Below, piece by piece: positions 12,201 through 22,040 of a stretch of 64,000 bases of DNA. The notes below the pieces were generated by a model. That model was not told where the DNA came from. It searched no databases and was given only the letters and a program-made list of their open reading frames with translations. The stretch covers positions 33,707,540 through 33,771,539 of the forward strand of contig OY978527.1 in assembly GCA_963854835.1 (NCBI GenBank), read 5' to 3'. The translations under genes were made by a program, and so were the position numbers. The DNA comes from Megamerina dolium (lineage: Eukaryota > Arthropoda > Insecta > Diptera > Megamerinidae). The number at the start of each line of letters is the position of its first letter. The first letter of the stretch is position 1.

Positions 12201-12316
12201 GCGCTTGGAATTTCTAACTGGCGCCAGCTAGCGAAGAACAGAGATGGCTGGCGAAGCATGTTATTTTCGGCCTAAATCGATATTCGGTTGTTATGGCCAC
12301 ATAAGTAAGTAAGTAA
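9254..12316 (+). mobile_element. Full-length RTE-type non-LTR retrotransposon (3.06 kb)
   Basis: It is bounded by an 11-bp target-site duplication. The 5' UTR is only 67 bp and includes a C7 run just before the start codon. It is followed by one 984-codon frame, a 41-bp 3' UTR, and a (TAAG)n tail in place of poly-A. A short 3' UTR plus a tetranucleotide-repeat tail is characteristic of the RTE group. No internal stop or frameshift exists, so this copy could be active. Fragments of the same family lie at 30155-30742, 47075-47770, 49725-50018, 50556-51052, 51712-52672 and 61876-64000. Confidence 0.9.
9321..12275 (+). CDS. RTE-type endonuclease/reverse transcriptase, 984 aa
   Basis: A single polyprotein that nicks chromosomal DNA and copies its own RNA at the nick (target-primed reverse transcription). 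The N-terminal half is an apurinic-type endonuclease: CTWNVRSL with Asn33, LQEMRW with Glu62, LGDFNAR with Asp167/Asn169, and the closing SDH with Asp254/His255, all catalytic positions intact. A basic linker (about 340-420) leads to the reverse transcriptase: LCPVHKKGD, NYRGISLL, the GFRPGKST block, FVDYKAAFD with Asp629, GFRQGDSLS, and YADD at 726-729 with both aspartates present. The C-terminus has the conserved LTYGAEAWT, RLRWLGHVERM and RGRPNLRWKDQ blocks typical of RTE proteins. I chose the ATG at 9321 because it is the first in frame and precedes all domains. Such ORFs are often mis-annotated as craniofacial development protein 2; this is a transposon protein, not a host gene. Confidence 0.93.
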   Translation: MKKTKMPRIRTTAFVDDPRKRKKDNDLRICTWNVRSLYREGASIQLVDVLEKYRADITALQEMRWTGQGCSKRASCDIYYSCHAERHELGCGFLVSKRLRHLVSQFTPVNERLATIRIKAKFFNISLICAHAPTDEKDNVTKESFFQRLEEAYDRCPRHDIKIVLGDFNARVGKEGTFGPTVGKFSLHQNTSDNGMRLIDFAAARNMVIGSTRFQHLDIHKATWLSPDHRTRNQIDHVVIDGRHAIRGANIDSDHYLVAAKVRTRLCVANNKRSPTQRKLDVSKLRSPETADAFSTRLSDLLMQNTPQLDDTCARWTHISHSMTTAAEEVIGYYRPLRNEWYDQECRDATAEKDAAYRRTLRAGATRAVKERYREKRSAERRLFRRKKREFERRECEEIEMCTDKNETRKFFEKIKRLSGGLNPGASSCRDGNGNLVTDVQSVLSLWREHFSTLLNGDATNNSASGGDCPITPITDDGVDVPPPDYDEVETAILRLKNNKAAGAYGLPAELFKTGGDELLTRMHQLISRIWSDENMPDDWRLSVLCPVHKKGDPTICANYRGISLLSIAYKVLSSVLCERLKPMLSNLIGPYQCGFRPGKSTIDQIFTLRQILEKTQEKQIDTHHLFVDYKAAFDSPVRDYLYATMSEFGIPAKLIRLCRMTLHNSRCAVKIGKDLSAPFNTERGFRQGDSLSCDFFNLIMEKIIRAADLRHNGTIFNKSVMLLAYADDIDIIGMNTRAVSAAFSELERESRRMGLTVNEGKTKYLVSTNKESRRLGQHVTVDNYAFEVVRDFVYLGTSINSSNDVSLEIMRRITLANRCYFGLSKQLKSRALSRRTKTTLYKSLIMPVLTYGAEAWTISISDERMLGVFERKVLRRIFGPICVGGEYRIRYNHELYELYADIDIVKRIKIQRLRWLGHVERMEEHAPAKKVLYSEPAGGRRRRGRPNLRWKDQVLENLTALGISNWRQLAKNRDGWRSMLFSA

Positions 12317-12327
12317 GTTATTTAAAT
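12317..12327 (+). repeat. Target-site duplication, right copy
   Basis: GTTATTTAAAT, identical to 9243-9253, directly after the (TAAG)n tail of the RTE element. Confidence 0.85.
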
Positions 12328-13540
12328 ACAAAAAACAATTCGTAATTTAGAGGGGATTCCAAATTATTTAAAAAAGGTAAATGACGTTCTTTTTTCTAAA
12401 TAAATAAATTATCTTTAACACCAAGAATCACGGTTATCCATATTTCATTTGACCCTAAAAAAAGTATGATTTTCTTACATTTTCATAAAAGGCCTTATAT
12501 TATTCCCCGTTTTCCCATACTTCCAAAGTGCAGCGTTGAGCGTGGGGAGTGTCAAAATGTGTACTTTAATTATTCCATCATGGTTTATTCAAATATTCGT
12601 ACATTAAACTTTAAAAATAAAATATAAAACCATATATATATCATATACTTTTTTCAAAACATTAAAAATAAATACGTGTAATTACTTGTACCAAGAAAAT
12701 TAAAAATTAAAAGCTAAAACAAATATTGGTTGTTATGAAAATTTCCCCGTTTTTTTTTTTTTGTCACTAGACGGTGTTGAAGGCAAAACGTCGTAGAGAA
12801 TACTTTAACGGAACATATGGTCCAAATTTGGCTCGCTCGATTTCGTTCGGTGCCGGCATGCAAACTGTCATAATATATCAGATACAATATACATCAACCA
12901 CAAGATTGTTTGGAATCATTTCAAAAATTCTCTTTGCTCAAAAAAGCCAGAAGTTCGGGCGCGACCTAAATTAATGCAAACAAAAGAATTTCCTTGACCG
13001 ATTTTCCATCAGTGAACACTTGGAACACTTGGAACACTTGGCCAAGTTAAACCACAGAAGATCTACACTTAAAATCGCGGGGAAATTTTAAATCACCTAA
13101 TACAAACAAGATTTAAAAGCTCTATACGGCGCAAAACTAAATATATCTAGTGAATTCGTCGAAGAATTCCTCCAAAACTTATACAAATGGAAGTGTCAAA
13201 CAAACATTCACTCTGATCATCAGAAAATGGTCAACGCTCATCTATGTTAGATTTCAAAAAATACTCCGGCGTTTTAGTTCGAAATGACGCCCGTAACTCT
13301 CACCACCCAAGGAAGGAACATTCGAAATCCAATGCTGAAAGGAAATGGTACAAAGTATGGTAAATGAGCGTTTAGTAAATATCAGTATTAATATATACAA
13401 ATCGCAAAAGATTTGTCCTCATTAAACCCATAACCACAACCATCAGATGATCAATCTCTTGGTTACTGCGAAGCCTACTTAAATAAAGTGAACACACTTT
13501 CTTCTGATGCAGCAGATGTGCAAATAACGTAGTAGAAAAA
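12328..13540. other. Non-coding stretch with a short decamer repeat, no gene seen
   Basis: It contains a run of three tandem GAACACTTGG-type decamers at about 13013-13042. A weak plus-strand frame at 12774-12974 has no recognisable motif. Nothing else could be assigned. Confidence 0.5.
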
Positions 13541-13551
13541 ATCTCCTTACA

Positions 13552-13567
13552 GTCGGCTGGGGCCGAC
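13552..13567. repeat. Terminal hairpin of Helentron-like copy A
   Basis: Perfect inverted repeat GTCGGC / GCCGAC around a TGGG loop. The same hairpin is present at the corresponding end of copies B (about 25500-25515) and D (about 54329-54344), so it is a conserved element end and not a chance palindrome. Confidence 0.85.
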
Positions 13568-13899
13568 CAAATTATACCCTGCATATGAAGATTTATATAT
13601 AAAAAGTTTACTCGAATATCCATCTTTTTCTTTTATTTCCACTTTTTGAAAAACAATTTTTGCATATACTACTAATTTACACCCGAAATTTGGTTGATAT
13701 TGACGAAGTACTTTGTATGTTATGAGAGTTCTAAAAGGGATAATTTAAAGAAGGTTTTTAAGATAATTCCGAGACTTAGCATGGGAGCTATATAAAAAGT
13801 TGGCGTGGCTTACCTCTTTCTTGTAAATCCAATTAAATTTTCAATATTAATCCACACCTTAAATTTGTTTGTCCTACGTTGAATAGTATAACTTTGTAT

Positions 13900-15560
13900 G
13901 GTAGCCCCATTAAAAAGTGGGCGTGGCATGTTGATTTTTTGCCAGATTATGACCAACTATGATTGTTCTAGACAGAAGATTGCAGAAGCTGCAGCTCCTC
14001 AATTTAAAAGAAATTCAGTCATCCTGTATGGGAGCCACTGTAAACAATGGACGTGGCTGGATCATTTCTTGTGAATATATTTGCTCTTACAATACTAATC
14101 CACACCTTCAATCTGGTTGTTCTACGCCGAATAGTTTGTAAGTTATGGCGGTTAAAATTTTTGTTTAATTTCCTCAACTTTATATGGGAGCCCCAATAAG
14201 AAGTGAGCGTGGCACAATGATTTTCTGCCAGATTATTTCCGACTACGATATTAACTTCACTGTCAATTATGGTTATTCTAGACAGAAGATTGCCGAAGTT
14301 ACAGCTGTTTCAATTTAAAATTTGTATGGGGGCTACGATAAACAGTGGGCGTGGTGCGCCCATTTCCTGTGAGCCTAGTTGCTCGTACAATACTAATCCA
14401 TACCTTAAATCTCGTTATTCTACGCTGAATGGTTTGTAAGTTATGGAGCTTAAAAGTTTTAGTTTAATTCCCTCGACTTTGTATGGGAGCCCCAATAAGA
14501 AGTGAGAGTGGCACAATGATTTTCTGCCAGATTATTTCCGACTACGATATTAATTTCACTGTCAATTATGGTTATTCTAGACAGAAGATTGCCGAAGTTA
14601 CAGCTGTTTCAATTTAAAATTTGTATGGGGGCTACGATAAACAGTGGGCGTGGTGCGCCCATTTCCTGTGAGCCTAGTTGCTCGTACAATACTAATCCAT
14701 ACCTTAAATCTCGTTATTCTACGCTGAATGGTTTGTAAGTTATGGAGCTTAAAAGTTTTAGTTTAATTCCCTCGAATTTGTATGGGAGACCCAATAAGAA
14801 GTGAGCGTGGCACAATGATTTTCTGCCAGATTATTACCGACTACGATATTAATCTTAGTGTCAATTATGGTTATTTTAGGCAGAAGATTGCCGAAGTTAC
14901 AGCTGTTTCAATTTAAAATTTGTATGGGGGCTACGATAAACAGTGGGCGTGGTGCGCCCATTTTCTGTGAGCCTAGTTGCTCGTACAATACTAATCCACA
15001 CCTTAAATCTCGTTGTCCTACGCTAAATGGTTTGTAAGTTATGGAGCTTAAAAGTTTTAGTTTAATTCCCTTGACTTTGTATGGGAGACTCATGAAGGAG
15101 TGTGCGTGGCACACTGATTTTCTGCCAGATTTTTACCGGCTACGGTATTTATTTAAGTGCCAATTATGGTTATTCTAGACAGAAGATTGCCGAAGTTACA
15201 GCTGTTTTAATTTAAAATTTGTATGGGGGCTACGATAAACAGTGGGCGTGGTGCGCCCATTTTCTGTGAGCCTAGTTGCTCGTACAATACTAATCAACAC
15301 CTTAAATCTCGTTATTCTACGCTGAATAGTTTGCAAGTTATAACCGGTAAACTTTTTTTTAATTTCCGCAACTTTGTATGGGAGACCCAAAAAGCAGTGG
15401 GCGTGGCACACTGATTTTCTGCCATATTATTTAACTGCCATGTTAATCTAAGTGTCAATTATGGTTATTCTGGACAGAAGATTGTAGAAGTTACAGCAGT
15501 TTCAATTTAGAAGAAGTACAGACACTTTGTATGGGAGCTACGCTAAAAAGTAGGCGTGGC
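13900..15560. repeat. Tandem array of ~299-bp dimeric units in copy A
   Basis: The landmark GTGGGCGTGGTGCGCCC recurs at 14345, 14644, 14943 and 15242, a constant period of 299 bp. Each unit is a dimer of ~156 and ~143 bp halves, both starting near TGTATGGGAG/GG and carrying GTGGGCGTGG or a variant. The half-units also share TACTAATCCA and TTAAATCTCGTT-type segments. Outer units are more diverged than central ones, as expected for unequal exchange. Confidence 0.9.
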
Positions 15561-15830
15561 TCAACTACTTTTGGCGAGGTTATATAGTAGTATAATATAA
15601 GTCTATGTGCCAAATATTGTTGTCCCAAGTCGTATATTATGTGAGTTATAGCAAGTTAAAGATTTTGAAAATTTCGAGGTTAGTCGCTTTGAATGCTTGG
15701 TGTGGGCGTGGTTATTGACCGATCATGCCCAATATCAATCCCCTCCGTACCCTTGGATCGTAGGTTACTTGTGCCAAATTTCGTCGAAATAGCTCAATAT
15801 TTACTCAAGTTATCGTGCGAACCAGCCAGG

Positions 15831-15875
15831 TGACAGACAGACGGACGGACGGACGGACGGACGGACGGACGGACA
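15831..15875 (+). repeat. GGAC tetranucleotide microsatellite
   Basis: GACAGACAGACGGAC followed by repeated GGAC, inside copy A. The same site is shorter in copies B (about 27160-27186) and D (about 55489-55510), so this internal microsatellite varies in length between copies. Confidence 0.9.
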
Positions 15876-16012
15876 TCGTTAAATCGAAAATTTAATCGAA
15901 GCTGATCACGAATATATATCTATGTCTATATCTCCGGAGATTCCTTCAAGTGGACACAAACATCTGACCGAAATGAATATACCATGCATATTGCATTATG
16001 CAGGGTATAAAA

Positions 16013-18784
16013 ACCTATAAAGCGAGAGAAATTGGTGTATGTACAAGCAGTTCTGAGAACAGAGAAGAAATAGATAGATCTAGTAAACTGAAGAACGAAA
16101 ATCGAAATGCATTAACCTGATGACGACAATGCAGAATGAAAAGAGGGAAGTAACCACCCCAGGACCCCTAATCTTTTATGAGAACGGGAGAGCATGGAAA
16201 TATTGAGGACTGCGAAAGTGGCCCCGGGATGAGCGCACCTTTCAATTTGCAAAGAACACTTAATTTGTAGTGCACTCCCAGAACGTTTAGAAGAAAATCA
16301 AATAGTCAATATTATTTATTCAAACACCAGAATAGTCAAATTTCAATAAATATACAAACATGCTTATAGTCAAGTACATGTTTACGTTCTTACACTTGTA
16401 AATATGACAATATTCATATTTATATATATATTATATCTTAGTTATATGTTCATACATGTAGACATTATGTATGGGAGCACGTAGTAGCTTCTTATTTAGC
16501 ATGAAAATAAATTCATGCAAAACCAAGAGTGTCAAAGCTAATAAACGCTAGAATAATTATGCTTCATAGATAATTGTTTAGACACATAAACGTAATAAGA
16601 ACATGACATGGTATCTATCCATGGAGGATGATGCCATGCCACCCACCATGTGCCATAGTGCCGTAGTGCCGTCAACAATACAGCACATGAAGACACTTGA
16701 ATTATATACTAATATACACAAACTCTCACTGCTAATACACCTCTGTCACTAACACCACCACCAACACCACCATCATCACCACTACCACAAATATATGTAC
16801 ACAGTACATGCATATATAAATATGTACTTATGTTGTTATATATATCTAAGTATGTGAATACTTGATAATGCCTCAAGGCATGAAGACAACACTGTGTTGT
16901 CGCTGTGCCTTTATGTATTACTGCTGCCATTGCGTTGCTGTCAAAAAGCACAGTCACTCTGTTGAAGTATTGAAATCAGCTAACTTTAGCTGCTTCTATT
17001 TGTTAATATTGGAACTACATATACATATATACATATATGTTATGTGTGTATGTATGCATTGGCGGTACGTGTATATAGTGAGGGACTTATTATGATGTAT
17101 ATGCATGTTAATTACTGTTATCATTATGAATCTTACACAAGACTAATTAGTGTGTTACACTTTCATTTGTTGTTGAATGGGGATTTATGAGTATTTAGAG
17201 TACATTAGGGCTAGTCAAATGATTCGAGAAGAAAAATTACCCTAAAATTTGATCAAGCAAATAGCCTGCGGCCTAAAAATGACGATGCAAAGGGGAAAAA
17301 ATTGAAATTTCGTAGGCATAGCTCTTACAATCGCATTTTAATTTTATTTGACACTTTAGATGATCCAAAAATATGGAAAAAAAGTATCAAAATATTGACT
17401 TTAATTTATCTCCGACACTTCTAAGTTTTTAAGTTTTTAGTCATGTATAAGCTCACATCGACATGGGTCTTACATATGTAAAGGTCACGAAACCTATACT
17501 GCTTCATATTAATTATGCAAAATTTTTGTTCAATAAACTATAACGTGGTTCTTCTATGAAGGTGTGTGGAACACATATTCACTTCAATATTAAAGTAATC
17601 GTAAAATAAGATTGGCAGCACTACGTGATGAGGATTTAGACTTTGACTTTAGACTCAATTTCTTTAGCAAATTTATTTAGAATGATTCGTAGATTCCTTT
17701 TTGGGTATGCAAAGATGTTGAACAGCCCTAATATACATGCAAAGCATACGCACATTCACACATACGTAAATACATTTGTATCGTTTGAGAAATATATGTA
17801 CTCGTAAGTGGAAAAGAAGAAAAAAAAAAAAAACAAGAAAGAGAGAAATCACAAACAAATACGCAAATTGTTTCAACATGATGAGCACAAGTATTACAAG
17901 GTATTAAAATGACGGCTTACAAAAGCATTGCAAAATAAATATGGTACATGTATGTTATATGTACAACTCATTATGAAAACGCCATGTGAGCATGCGACTA
18001 TATTTTTATTATGATTATATTTTATTGAAATTAAAATTTGACATACCAACATCAAGGTAACGCGTAGGTTCTCATACACATACCATATATATTGTATAAG
18101 GATGTGTGTAGTAAGTACAAAAGTACTATGTATTAAATTTAATTCATGTATAATATTACAGTAACTATGGTATTAGTCATTACAGAAACTCGAATGAAAA
18201 GAGCATTCAGAATGAAGTCAGAATTTTATAAGAACCTTGCGAATTGAAAACAGCTTATGGTAAAAATTAAAAAAAAAAAAAAATTAATCAAATACTAAAA
18301 AAATACGCAATTACATATTCTTTGTGAATGCCCAGCTCTGTCGAAATAGGGGATGAGATTTTTCGGAAGGTGTGTTCTTGATAACACAATCCCACAATAC
18401 AATAAAAAGTATTATGTCTGACGAATCAAAGTAATTATATAGTATGGACCTTTAGTCTCTCTAATCTAAAATCCTTTCTTTCTAAGATCTACTTTGGCCC
18501 ACTGATCTATGAGACATAATACCCTTTATATACACCATTCACGAGTGCGTGCTATTTGTTTTCATTTCGCTACGCTTAGAACAATCATATTTGACATTTA
18601 GATTGGTAATGCCAATGTGTAATAATTTTGGAAGAATTGTATGAACCACGACCACTACTTGATGCTGCAAGAAATGTGAGGCCCACGACTACTATTGAAT
18701 GTGTATACAAATTTGTGAAATTTGTAGAACTAAATCGCCATAGATAAAGTTAAGTCGGCAGATAAGGTAGCTTTCATATGACTC
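16013..18784. other. AT-rich non-coding stretch with microsatellites, no gene seen
   Basis: It includes a CAC/ACC-rich tract (16752-16790), TA/CA tracts around 16800-17060 and A-rich runs at 17818-17833 and 18269-18283. No frame shows conserved motifs. Confidence 0.5.
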
Positions 18785-19510
18785 ACTTAGCCCACTTGTG
18801 ACCCGTTGTGATACCACAGGAACTATTTTTTATCCCACGGAGTTCTCCTTCAACCATTCTGAGAATTTAATAAACAAAATTATATTTGTTAATTTCATGT
18901 TTCCAATTTGGGTAATGTTGTCAAGAGAGTCGATACCGAACGCGTTAAACCGTATCCTGTACAGAGAAGATTTTCTACATTTACTTCGTTTTCTTCCTCT
19001 TGAGAGCTTCTACAATAATCATAATGCGGCGCCCTTAGTCTACTGGCGTGCCTACCAATAAATCAGTCAGCTATTAGAACTGCAATTGTTGTTTTAGTAT
19101 CCAGCCTGTTAAATTTTAAAAGTAGCTTAATCCGACTTAAGCTCCATTCCGGCCAAGTTAGCCTACTGGTTAGACAGGTTGTCATCTGTTGCCAACATGT
19201 GTCAGCAGCATAGCAACATAGTGTACCTTTGTATTAACAATTTACAAGTAGAGTGATAACATTATGCACTGCCTGGCCTATTTATCCGCTCTACAATTCC
19301 CCTCGATACTACTATGGCTGGATAGGCCGGATACCCAAAGGCGATACATATATCGAGGAATACTGAGCAAGCCCGGATAATAACTTGTGACATTCAATCA
19401 CTGTCTTTGATGAATGCCTTACCGATTGGAGTGACCTCAGAGCCACTTGGTTATCCGAGTAAGCATAGAATTCATTTGTTGTAAGAACACAGAACAATTA
19501 TGACGTCTCA
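18785..19510 (-). pseudogene. 3' end of an RNase H-bearing non-LTR retrotransposon
   Basis: The minus-strand frame at 19497-19312 reads AYSDNQVALRSLQSV…SSKTVIECHKLLSGLA, matching the RNase H domain of R1/LOA/I-type elements (SDSQAAIKAL…SK.V.ECH..L). Further on (about 19080-18990) the tail reads LIADWFIGRHASRL…YDYCRSS…VNVENLLC. This is the zinc-binding C-terminal block of these proteins (C..C…HxxC), with the second Cys and the His replaced. A GTGGTATCACAACGGGTCACAA segment near 18800-18825 looks like the 3' UTR of this family. Frameshifts break the frame; no poly-A tail was found. Confidence 0.75.
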
Positions 19511-19567
19511 CCTGATGGCTTAGTTAGTTTTCATCTTACGATAATCATATTTGATACGTAGATTATA

Positions 19568-19598
19568 AAGGGTTATCCATTTCGCGGTTTCAAAAGTA
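19568..19598 (+). repeat. Left terminal inverted repeat of the DD41D mariner
   Basis: Starts AAGGGTTATCCATTTCGCGG. It pairs with 20844-20874 with one mismatch (C versus T at position 16). Confidence 0.93.
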
Positions 19599-19681
19599 TA
19601 GGGCTAGAATTCGACATCTGTCAAACTAAGTTGTTAAAACAATTTCTTTCTTTTTCAGTTCAAAGTCTGACATTTGCGAAA

Positions 19682-20769
19682 ATGGATCGCTTAACTATCG
19701 CACAATGCATTAAAATTGTAAAAACCTACTACAAAAATGGTGATTCTGCCACAGCCACATATCGTGCTTTAAGAGGAGATTATGGTTTACATAATCGTCC
19801 AACTACGCAAGCAATTGGCAAAATTGTGAAGAAATATGAAGAGACTGGATCGGTTACAGATATTGTAAGGCCTGTGCATCATCGTTTCGCTCGTACCACC
19901 GAAAATATCGCTGCTGTAAGTGAAAGTGCTGCCGAAGACCCGAATGTGTCGATTCCTCGTCGTTCTCAGGAATTAGGACTGTCTTACGGCACATTATGGC
20001 GTATTTTGCATTTGGATCTACACCTACATCCATATAAAATCCAGCTCACACAACAACTAAAGCCAGCTGACCATTCACAACGTCGTAGATACGTCGAATG
20101 GGTGCTTGAACAACAGGCGGTGGACGGCGATTTTTCGAACAAAATTTTCTTCAGCGACGAAGCACATTTCTCACTCGGTGGGTATGTTAACAAACAAAAT
20201 TGTCGTATTTGGGGTTCTGAGAATCCTCAAGTAATTGAAGAGAGGCCACTACATCCACAAAAAGTCACTGCTTGGTGCGCTCTTTGGTCCGGAGGTGTGA
20301 TTGGACCTTACTTCTTCGAAAACGACGATGGAACGACTGTCACCGTCAATTCGGAGCGTTATGGTCATATGATAACCGACTTTTTTTTGCCTGCTATTGA
20401 AGAATACGACTTAGAGAATATGTGGTTTCAACAAGACGGTGCCACATGCCACACAACTCGAGCGAATATGGCTTTATTGCAAGAGACATTTTCTGGCCGC
20501 GTAATTTCTCGTCGTGGCGATATCAAGTGGCCACCAAGATCATGCGATTTGACACCGCTTGACCGCTTTTTTTGTGGGGCTACGCGAAAGACCGTGTTTA
20601 TGCAAATAAACCTTTAACTCTTGAGCACCTAAAAACCAACATTCGTCACGTTATGGCTGAGATACCGCCCAATATGTGTCAAAAAGTGGTCGAAAATTAC
20701 CTCAAAAGAATCGATGCTTGCAACAATTCGCGTGGTGGTCATTTAAATGATGTAGTATTTCACACATAA
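19682..20769 (+). pseudogene. DD41D mariner transposase, frameshifted near its third catalytic Asp
   Basis: Cut-and-paste transposase. The start is ATG 19682 (MDRLTIAQCIKIV), which opens the N-terminal helix-turn-helix. Catalytic residues, counted from this Met, are Asp159 in FFSDEAHF, Asp252 in FQQDGATCHTT and Asp294 in DLTPLD, giving exactly 41 residues between the last two. Other family blocks seen are RRSQELGLSYGTLWRIL, LHPYKIQLTQ and VTAWCALWSGGVIGPYFF. Directly after Asp294 (20564-20570) the T run differs from the sibling copy by +2 bases. The frame is lost there, and the C-terminal 60 or so residues continue in another frame from about 20572 to 20769. It is otherwise nearly intact, so inactivation is recent. 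Confidence 0.9.
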
Positions 20770-20843
20770 TGTCAACGTTCAAACTTTATAATAAAAAAGA
20801 AATATCATGATAAAAAATATTTTATATGTGTTTTATTTACATT

Positions 20844-20874
20844 TACTTTTGAAACCGCAAAATGGATAACCCTT
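20844..20874 (-). repeat. Right terminal inverted repeat of the DD41D mariner
   Basis: Reverse complement of 19568-19598 with one mismatch; followed by the TA duplicate at 20875-20876. Confidence 0.93.
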
Positions 20875-20876
20875 TA

Positions 20877-21296
20877 CAATGACACAGCATTTGTGAGGGC
20901 GGTATGATTTCAACTTAGGATGAAAGGCTCACACCCATATATTAAAATTTCCAAATCTTTTCATTGCAGCATTTGAGAGAACGCTATGGGGTTAAAATGT
21001 TTTAAAAAATTATTCGCCGGACAATTTCACTAGGGATAATCTCAGACAAAACCTGTATAAAAAGAACGTAGAAGTCTACAGGAAATAAAAAATATATATT
21101 ATCCCTTGTAATATGGAACTTTTTATGCGCTCTTTTTTAATTTGTTCATAAATATAGCTGTACCTCTTTTCTAAGATGATGGTTCGTCCCTTGGGACATC
21201 AGTATCGCAATCATCGCTATCATCAGAATCTAAAACACACATGATATCCACATGTGACTGCACTGCTGGCCCTACTGTTCCCTCTTCAAATACTTT
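20877..21296. other. Short non-coding stretch, nothing recognised
   Basis: AT-rich, with no frame or repeat that I can assign. Confidence 0.5.
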
Positions 21297-21620
21297 ATGA
21301 TCATATGTTGTGACTTAAAAGTCGACGCTATACTTTGCAGTCTTCAAAGTGGCTATATAGATAATATATATGTGCTTTATCTGCAATTGGAATACACGAT
21401 ATATTGGACATCAGTATGCATGCCACGATTGAAAACAAAAAGAACAACAAGTTTGAAATGGCCAATAGAATTCGTAAACCATTGGTGCCAAAAGAGAAAT
21501 TATTAATGCCAAGACTACACATTAAAATTGGACTTGTTAATAGCTTCACTAAAACTGTAGCAGTCTTCTCTCATTTGAAAGAAATTCACCCAAAGCACAG
21601 TGAAAAGATACTTTGAATTT
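21297..21620 (+). pseudogene. Fragment of a recurrent arthropod TE-associated ORF (LHIKLG family)
   Basis: Two overlapping frames carry pieces of one protein type that recurs in many arthropod genomes: ICCDLKVDAILCSLQSGY, where the family reads CDLKVVA.LLG.Q.GY, and then IRKPLVPKEKLLMPRLHIKIGLVNSF, where it reads LLPPLHIKLGLMK.FVKA. I recall this family from many uncharacterised arthropod proteins of repetitive origin, but do not know its activity. The frame shifts around 21400 and no intact ORF remains. It is probably a mobile-element relic; the assignment rests on motif memory. Confidence 0.5.
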
Positions 21621-21832
21621 GTGGAGCCAGCAATGGAGTCAAGTTTATAACAATACCAAGTATTTTGCCGATGACAATAATCTAGATTAGTATTCTAGGG
21701 AGAAATAATTTTGCAAGAAATAGTCGACACACGACCACATTTTAATCTAGCTTCTATATAAAGTTCTCATTAGAAGTACCGAATAGGATATCCTAACACT
21801 ATGGTCTGATTTATTAGATATTTACCAAAAAG

Positions 21833-22040
21833 GGCCTGAAGATTGGCCTATATATTCTTTATGCTGGGGTTGCGTGAAATCAATGGTATATGCGAACAAA
21901 TCGGAAACTTTGAAGGCCTTGGAAGACAATATTATGTGAACCAATGACGAAGTACGGCTTCTATTGTTTCAAAAACATTAAATAAATCGCTACGTTGAAG
22001 AAGTCATAAGTGCACATGTGCGCAAAAGGTTTTAAAGAAT
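21833..22040 (+). pseudogene. C-terminal relic of a DD41D-type mariner transposase
   Basis: The frame reads GCVKSMVYANKSETLKALEDNI, which lines up with the C-terminal segment of the DD41D transposase at 20572 (GYAKDRVYANKPLTLEHLKTNI). The remainder to 22040 resembles the tail with stops inserted. No terminal repeat was found beside it. Confidence 0.6.

Larger units (their letters stand above)
13541..16012 (-). mobile_element. Helentron/DINE-like non-autonomous element, copy A (tandem-repeat bearing)
   Basis: A 2.47-kb non-coding element. Subterminal 13-bp inverted repeats TTATACCCTGCAT (13572-13584) and ATGCAGGGTATAA (15998-16010) bracket a tandem array and a ~450-bp core. Outside the left repeat lies a perfect 6-bp-stem hairpin, GTCGGC-TGGG-GCCGAC (13552-13567), then a short TCTCCTTACAG end. 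Short subterminal inverted repeats, internal ~150-bp tandem repeats and a 3' hairpin together are the layout described for Helentron-derived DINE/HINE elements. On that model the hairpin side is the 3' end, so the element reads on the minus strand. No Rep/helicase gene is present. Orientation and class are inference; the repeat structure is seen directly. Confidence 0.7.
19568..20874 (+). mobile_element. DD41D (rosa-like) mariner element, 1307 bp
   Basis: 31-bp terminal inverted repeats (19568-19598 and 20844-20874, 30 of 31 positions matching, starting AAGGGTTATCCATTT) flanked by TA duplications at 19566-19567 and 20875-20876. The single gene inside is a DD41D transposase, the spacing defining the rosa group first described in Ceratitis rosa and other tephritids. 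The copy is complete in length but its gene is frameshifted. A shorter sibling lies at 24178-24830. Confidence 0.92.

Noticed and set aside
9321..12275. A host gene resembling craniofacial development protein 2
   Set aside because: The ORF has endonuclease plus RT domains, a tetranucleotide tail and a target-site duplication; that annotation name is a common mislabel for RTE elements.
12774..12974. 66-aa plus-strand frame next to the RTE element
   Set aside because: It starts with a non-ATG codon, has no motif I recognise and is within the length expected by chance.
13900..15560. A CRISPR-like array
   Set aside because: Units are ~299 bp without short repeats separated by unique spacers, and the host is a eukaryote; the whole unit is repeated.
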